This document shows, one piece after another, positions 12,496-15,505 of a stretch of DNA of 15,505 bases. Under the pieces are notes generated by a model. The model was not told the DNA's origin. It saw only the letters and a list, made by a program, of their open reading frames with translations, and did not search any database. Location of the stretch: contig JADFQH010000027.1 in assembly GCA_022561895.1 (NCBI GenBank), forward strand, positions 816 through 16,320. Direction: 5' to 3'. The stretch comes from Methanobacteriota archaeon. Its GTDB lineage: Archaea; Halobacteriota; Halobacteria; Halobacteriales; Halalkalicoccaceae. The position numbers and the translations under genes are program-made. How positions within the stretch are numbered: the first letter of the stretch is position 1; the number at the start of each line of letters is the position of its first letter.

Positions 12496-13668
12496 TCAAC
12501 TCAGCAACTCGCGGGCGATCACGTTCTTCTGGATCTGGCTCGTCCCCTCGTAGATCGTCGTGATCTTCGCATCGCGGTAGTATCGCTCGACATCGAAATC
12601 CGTCGTGTAGCCCGCGCCGCCGTGGATCTGAACGGCCTCGTTCGTGATCTCCATCGCCGCCTCGCTCGCGAAATACTTCGCGATGCTCGCATCGAGTCGC
12701 GGATCCTCGCCCGCATCCTCCTTGCGGGCGGCCTCGTGGGTCAGAAGTCGAGCAGCTCGAAGGGAGGTCTCCATCTCCGCGAGTTTGTGCTGAATCGTCT
12801 GGATCTCCCCAATAGGTCCGCCGAACTGCTCGCGCTCCCCCGCGTAGGCGAGCGAATCGTCCATCGCGGCCTGCGCGAGGCCCACGGCTTGACTCGCGAT
12901 CCCGATCCGTCCCCCTGTCAGAATCGAGAGGGCGGCGCTCAGCCCGCGCCCCTCCTCGGTGAGGCGGTTTTCGACCGGGATCCGCACGTCATCGAAGAGC
13001 AGCGCGGTGGTGTCGCTCGCGCGAAGCCCGAGCTTCTCTTCCTTTTTGCCGACTTCCAACCCCTCGGCATCCGCGGGAACGAGAAACTGGGTGATCTCTC
13101 CCTCACCCGTTTTCGCAAAGACGATCACGACGCCCGCGCGCGAACCGTTCGTGATCCACTGTTTCTTGCCGTTTACGACGTACTCCTCCCCATCGCGGGA
13201 AGCAGTTGTCACTTCCCGTTGGCCGTCCGAGCGTGGCTCGGAGATATCGCGTTCCGCACGGGTAGACAGCTCCGCCGGGTTCGATCCCGCCTCGGGTTCC
13301 GAGAGGGCAAACGCCCCGACCGGCCGTCCCGAAACCATCTCGGGAAGCCACCGCTCTTTGATCTCCTCGGAGCCGAACTGGGAAATACAGGACGTGGCGA
13401 GGCAGTGAACCGAGAGGGCCGTCGCCACCGAGAGATGGCCGTATGCCACCTCCTCGTTGACGAGGCTGTAGGTCGTTCTGTCGGCGTCGAACCCGCCGTA
13501 CTCTTCGGGTACTGTTAACCCAGTGAGATCCAGTTCGGAAAGCTCGTCCCACACCTCTTCGGGGAACGTCTGCGTGCGGTCCGCTTCGGCCGCTCTGGGC
13601 TTGAGTTCCTCGGTGGCGAACTCCCGGACCACGTCCCGGATCGCCTCCTGTTCCGCGGTGAGTTCCAT
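12496..13668 (-). CDS. Acyl-CoA dehydrogenase
   Basis: A 390-residue FAD enzyme that introduces the first double bond in fatty acyl-CoA or branched-chain acyl-CoA breakdown. FAD and substrate regions include AFALSEPEAGSNP and KKQWITNGSRAG. The C-terminal helical domain has EIQTIQHKLAEMETSLRAAR, QIHGGAGYTTDFDVERYYRDAK, and the catalytic base in IYEGTSQIQ (Glu374, the medium-chain enzyme position). A polar insert of about 15-20 residues (ISEPRSDGQREVTTASR) lies near 142-158, where relatives are shorter. Start ATG 13668 matches homologous N-termini (MELTAEQEAIRDVVREF). No electron transfer flavoprotein gene is nearby. Chain-length preference is not readable. Confidence 0.94.
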   Translation of the reverse strand: MELTAEQEAIRDVVREFATEELKPRAAEADRTQTFPEEVWDELSELDLTGLTVPEEYGGFDADRTTYSLVNEEVAYGHLSVATALSVHCLATSCISQFGSEEIKERWLPEMVSGRPVGAFALSEPEAGSNPAELSTRAERDISEPRSDGQREVTTASRDGEEYVVNGKKQWITNGSRAGVVIVFAKTGEGEITQFLVPADAEGLEVGKKEEKLGLRASDTTALLFDDVRIPVENRLTEEGRGLSAALSILTGGRIGIASQAVGLAQAAMDDSLAYAGEREQFGGPIGEIQTIQHKLAEMETSLRAARLLTHEAARKEDAGEDPRLDASIAKYFASEAAMEITNEAVQIHGGAGYTTDFDVERYYRDAKITTIYEGTSQIQKNVIARELLS

Positions 13669-13690
13669 ACCCTCCGTTGAATCGCGGTCG

Positions 13691-13696
13691 AAAAAA
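13691..13696 (-). terminator. T6 tract upstream of the acyl-CoA dehydrogenase: terminator or promoter element
   Basis: Six T on the minus strand lie 9 bases after the stop at 13706 and 23-28 bases before ATG 13668. It could end the upstream transcript or stand at the TATA position for a leaderless acyl-CoA dehydrogenase mRNA. Confidence 0.3.
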
Positions 13697-13705
13697 GATG
13701 ATCGT

Positions 13706-13780
13706 TTAGTGGCTCCGAAGCGAGGCGACGAGCTCCTTTGGATCGGCAGCGATCCCGCCGCCATCCGGCAGCTCGCGCCC
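13706..13780 (-). CDS. Last codons of an unidentified haloarchaeal gene, cut off by the join
   Basis: The frame ends at the TAA at 13706-13708 after GRELPDGGGIAADPKELVASLRSH. This tail is acidic to neutral and keeps the haloarchaeal composition. It is in frame with the bacterial ABC ATPase fragment beside it but has no place in an ABC ATPase. I read it as the true C-terminus of the gene that precedes the acyl-CoA dehydrogenase in the haloarchaeon, with its body lost. Too short to identify. Confidence 0.45.
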   Translation of the reverse strand, partial: GRELPDGGGIAADPKELVASLRSH

Positions 13781-14233
13781 GCGGTGAAGGACGGCCTGCG
13801 CGATTCCCAGGCGTTGGCGCATGCCGTGCGAAAACGTCTTTACCTGATCATCCTTGCGCGACTCCAGATCGACCAACCTGAGCACTTCGAGGCAGCGCTG
13901 CTCGTCGACCCCGGAGTTCATGCGGGCCAGCATTTTCAGGTTCGTCAGCGCTGACAGGTTGCCGTAAAAGTCGGCCCCCTCCACCAGCGCTCCAATATTC
14001 TTGAGATACCCGGGATAGCTTTTGCTGACCGGTTGCCCAAAGCAGAATACGTCGCCCGCGTCGGGGTGGATCAGCGACAGCATCATGCGGATGGTGGTGG
14101 ACTTCCCGGACCCATTGGGACCCAGGAAACCGAAAATTTCACCTGCGGGAATTTCGAGCGAAAGCTGATCAACGGCCAACCGCTTGCCAAAGCGCTTGGT
14201 GAGGTTGACCGTGGTGAGTATCGCCTCGGGCAT
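13781..14233 (-). pseudogene. ABC transporter ATP-binding protein, 3' half missing at the join
   Basis: About 151 residues of an ABC-2/drug-exporter type ATPase (CcmA/BcrA-like), starting MPEAILTTVNLTKRFGKRLA. Walker A GPNGSGKST is at 38-46, and a degenerate signature FSHGMRQRL at 134-142. The family then needs a Walker B Asp/Glu, D-loop and H-loop within the next 20-50 residues (normally LHRPxLLILDEPT). Here the frame instead goes from AVLHR (ending at 13781) into an unrelated 24-residue tail and stops at 13706. It therefore cannot hydrolyse ATP as drawn. Low acidity and bacterial style contrast with everything to the left. The break is more likely a join between two DNAs than a mutation in one genome. 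Confidence 0.8.
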
Positions 14234-14404
14234 GGGGCAATTTAAGGGTGGACTGCCGACACCGCCTCAGTTTTCCCTGACGGTTTGCACTGCCACCGCG
14301 ATCCGCCAGCGGGTAAACTCAGGGCAGCCTCAATACTTTACGGGACTTCGCCATGACTCTGGAACGGGATTTGCCGCACCCATCCAACATGCAACATCCA
14401 ATAT
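14234..14404. other. Bacterial intergenic region, no gene seen
   Basis: This lies between the ABC ATPase start and the thioredoxin-like stop. It has no credible coding frame and no clear promoter. Near 14381-14401 a short AT-rich direct repeat (CATCCAACATGCAACATCCAA) contrasts with the haloarchaeal composition on the left. Confidence 0.5.
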
Positions 14405-14968
14405 CTAGTGATCCACGCCGGCTGCTTTCTCAAGCTTCGCATGATTCGGCGTGTAAGGTTCTCCGCGCAGGATGGTCAACAGGTCCTGCTCCAGCGAAAC
14501 CACCGGCGTCTCGATGATGCGGCCCAGTTCCCTATCGCCGCGCATGATGATGAAAGTCGGCATGTGGTGGATGTTCAGGCCGGAGCCGAATAACGAAGGC
14601 ACCTCTTTGCTGCGGTTGATGGCGATCAACTCCACATGATCGGAGCTGTAGCTCGCTTCGTCGAGCAGACTGAAAAAACGAGGGACCTGCCGTTTGGAGT
14701 CCCCGCACCAGGTACCGAGAAACAGTCTCACGGTGACGCCGCTCAGCTGCTGCCTGAGCTCCTGCAGCTGGTCCTGGTCGGACTGGTAACCGTCATACTG
14801 TTTCTCGAACCAAACATTATAAGGTCCCTCCTGCAATTGCTCGCGTTGGATGGCGCCCAGCAGATCGGACACTTCCAGCTTTTCAGGTTCCTGTGCGGGC
14901 AGAGCGGACGCCATCGACAGCATGGCGACAGGGATAAACAAGGTGATCACTTGATGATTCCGATTCAT
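14405..14968 (-). CDS. Secreted thioredoxin-family protein with CxxS active site
   Basis: A 187-residue bacterial protein. Residues 1-25 form a signal peptide (N-terminal NRNH, hydrophobic core ITLFIPVAMLSMASA, likely cleavage at ALPA/Q), so it acts in the periplasm or envelope. The thioredoxin core runs from VRLFLGTWCGDSKRQVPRF, with Cys88 and Ser91 in a C-G-D-S motif instead of CxxC. The cis-proline is in HHMPTFIIMRGDRELGR (Pro137). With one active-site Cys it cannot make the normal intramolecular disulfide; similar WCGDS proteins are known in bacteria with undefined roles. A Gln-rich helical region (about 60-76) precedes the fold. It is divergent from ada. Taxonomy is probably Bacteroidota or Gammaproteobacteria, not resolved. 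Confidence 0.82.
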   Translation of the reverse strand: MNRNHQVITLFIPVAMLSMASALPAQEPEKLEVSDLLGAIQREQLQEGPYNVWFEKQYDGYQSDQDQLQELRQQLSGVTVRLFLGTWCGDSKRQVPRFFSLLDEASYSSDHVELIAINRSKEVPSLFGSGLNIHHMPTFIIMRGDRELGRIIETPVVSLEQDLLTILRGEPYTPNHAKLEKAAGVDH

Positions 14969-15105
14969 AATAGCGCCGGTGCGAGGCCCGCTTCATGGGC
15001 CACTCCGATTAGTGGAAATATAACACATGGCAGTGGACAAGCCAAAACCTGTCATGGAGAGTCCATTCGACGCGAACCTCCTGACAGTCACTCCGAGATT
15101 GCTAC

Positions 15106-15121
15106 TCCGCCAGCTGGCGGA
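15106..15121. repeat. Perfect 16-bp palindrome in the thioredoxin/ada intergenic region
   Basis: TCCGCCAGCTGGCGGA is its own reverse complement. It sits 79 bases before the ada ATG and 138 bases before the thioredoxin-like start, so it could be an operator for either. No Ada-type binding box was recognised nearby. Confidence 0.5.
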
Positions 15122-15199
15122 TCGCGATGACAATAGAAAGGGAATTCGTTGTCCAATCTGCGGTAGAATTGGCGCCTTTCCTGCCGTAACGTTAGCGCC

Positions 15200-15505
15200 A
15201 TGAGCACGCTGATCCTGCCGGACATTGCCACCATGACGGCGGCCTACCTGAGCCGTGACAGCGCCTACGAAGGTCTGTTTTTCACGGCCGTGAAAACGAC
15301 CGGCATCTTTTGCCGGCCCACCTGCAAAGCCAAAACTCCGTTGCCGGAAAACGTCACTTTTTTCGCCACACCCGCCGAGGCCATCCTTGGGGGCTTCAGG
15401 CCGTGCAAACTATGCCGCCCCATGGACCTTTCCGGTCAGCCGCCCCGTTGGATCGCCCCCCTTCTGGAGGCCGTCGATGCTGAGCCAGGCCGGCGCTGGC
15501 ACGAC
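15200..15505 (+). CDS. ada: Ada-type methyl-phosphotriester-sensing regulator, C-terminus cut by window edge
   Basis: 102 residues are present, ending at the window edge. The N-terminal zinc domain has Cys38, Cys42, Cys69 and Cys72, the same numbering as E. coli Ada, where Cys38 takes a methyl group from damaged DNA phosphate. Motifs are GIFCRPTC, TPLPENVTFFATPAEA and GFRPCKLCRP. The helix-turn-helix (AraC-type) segment begins after residue 80. Family members regulate, and often also repair, alkylation damage; whether an O6-methylguanine transferase domain follows cannot be told. The gene is bacterial and divergent from the thioredoxin-like gene. Confidence 0.9.
   Translation, partial: MSTLILPDIATMTAAYLSRDSAYEGLFFTAVKTTGIFCRPTCKAKTPLPENVTFFATPAEAILGGFRPCKLCRPMDLSGQPPRWIAPLLEAVDAEPGRRWHD

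Noticed and set aside
12454..13518. Plus-strand open frame of 354 codons opposite the acyl-CoA dehydrogenase
   Set aside because: It mirrors the conserved codons of the real gene and has no domain of its own.
14960..15200. Sigma-70 promoter for ada
   Set aside because: TAGAAT at about 15,161 has no acceptable -35 element at 16-18 bases, so I did not call one.

Overview
The window reads as two unrelated pieces of DNA joined near position 13,780. Bases 1 to about 13,770 are from a haloarchaeon (class Halobacteria). The proteins are strongly acidic, G+C is high, and several genes start right at the transcription start: a TATA-like TTTATC or similar box lies 28-30 nt before the ATG. The marker genes also fit: PriS primase, GINS, a 757-aa Cdc48 and an archaeal PanB. 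Bases from about 13,785 to 15,505 are bacterial. They hold a truncated ABC ATPase, a secreted thioredoxin-fold protein and the N-terminus of Ada. These proteins are not acidic, base composition is more balanced, and the architecture differs. The join falls inside the ABC ATPase gene, so an assembly or amplification chimera is more likely than a natural transfer.

Haloarchaeal part, left to right. (1) A minus-strand group: two small ASRT-family proteins (sensory rhodopsin transducer fold, probable small-molecule binders) flank an aldonolactone/alditol oxidase-type flavoenzyme. All three are coupled by TGATG stop/start overlaps and followed by a truncated AEC-family permease. A 26-bp inverted repeat with TATA elements lies upstream. 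This is the most novel-looking unit: a candidate sugar-sensing and sugar-oxidising operon. (2) A plus-strand replication group: a GNAT acetyltransferase, primase small subunit PriS and GINS. (3) A minus-strand protein quality-control pair: an Hsp20-like small protein overlapping Cdc48. (4) An alpha/beta hydrolase converging on panB (coenzyme A synthesis). (5) A cytochrome P450, a small DUF5822-like membrane protein, and a HAD phosphatase converging on it. (6) A hairpin-rich intergenic stretch, then an acyl-CoA dehydrogenase and the last codons of an unidentified upstream gene, cut off by the join.

Bacterial part: the ABC ATPase fragment has lost its Walker B half. It is followed by a 170-base gap with no recognisable gene, the thioredoxin-like gene, a divergent intergenic region with a perfect 16-bp palindrome, and the start of ada. 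No rRNA, tRNA, CRISPR array or insertion sequence was recognised. Operon membership, promoters and functional links are inferred from sequence by eye.
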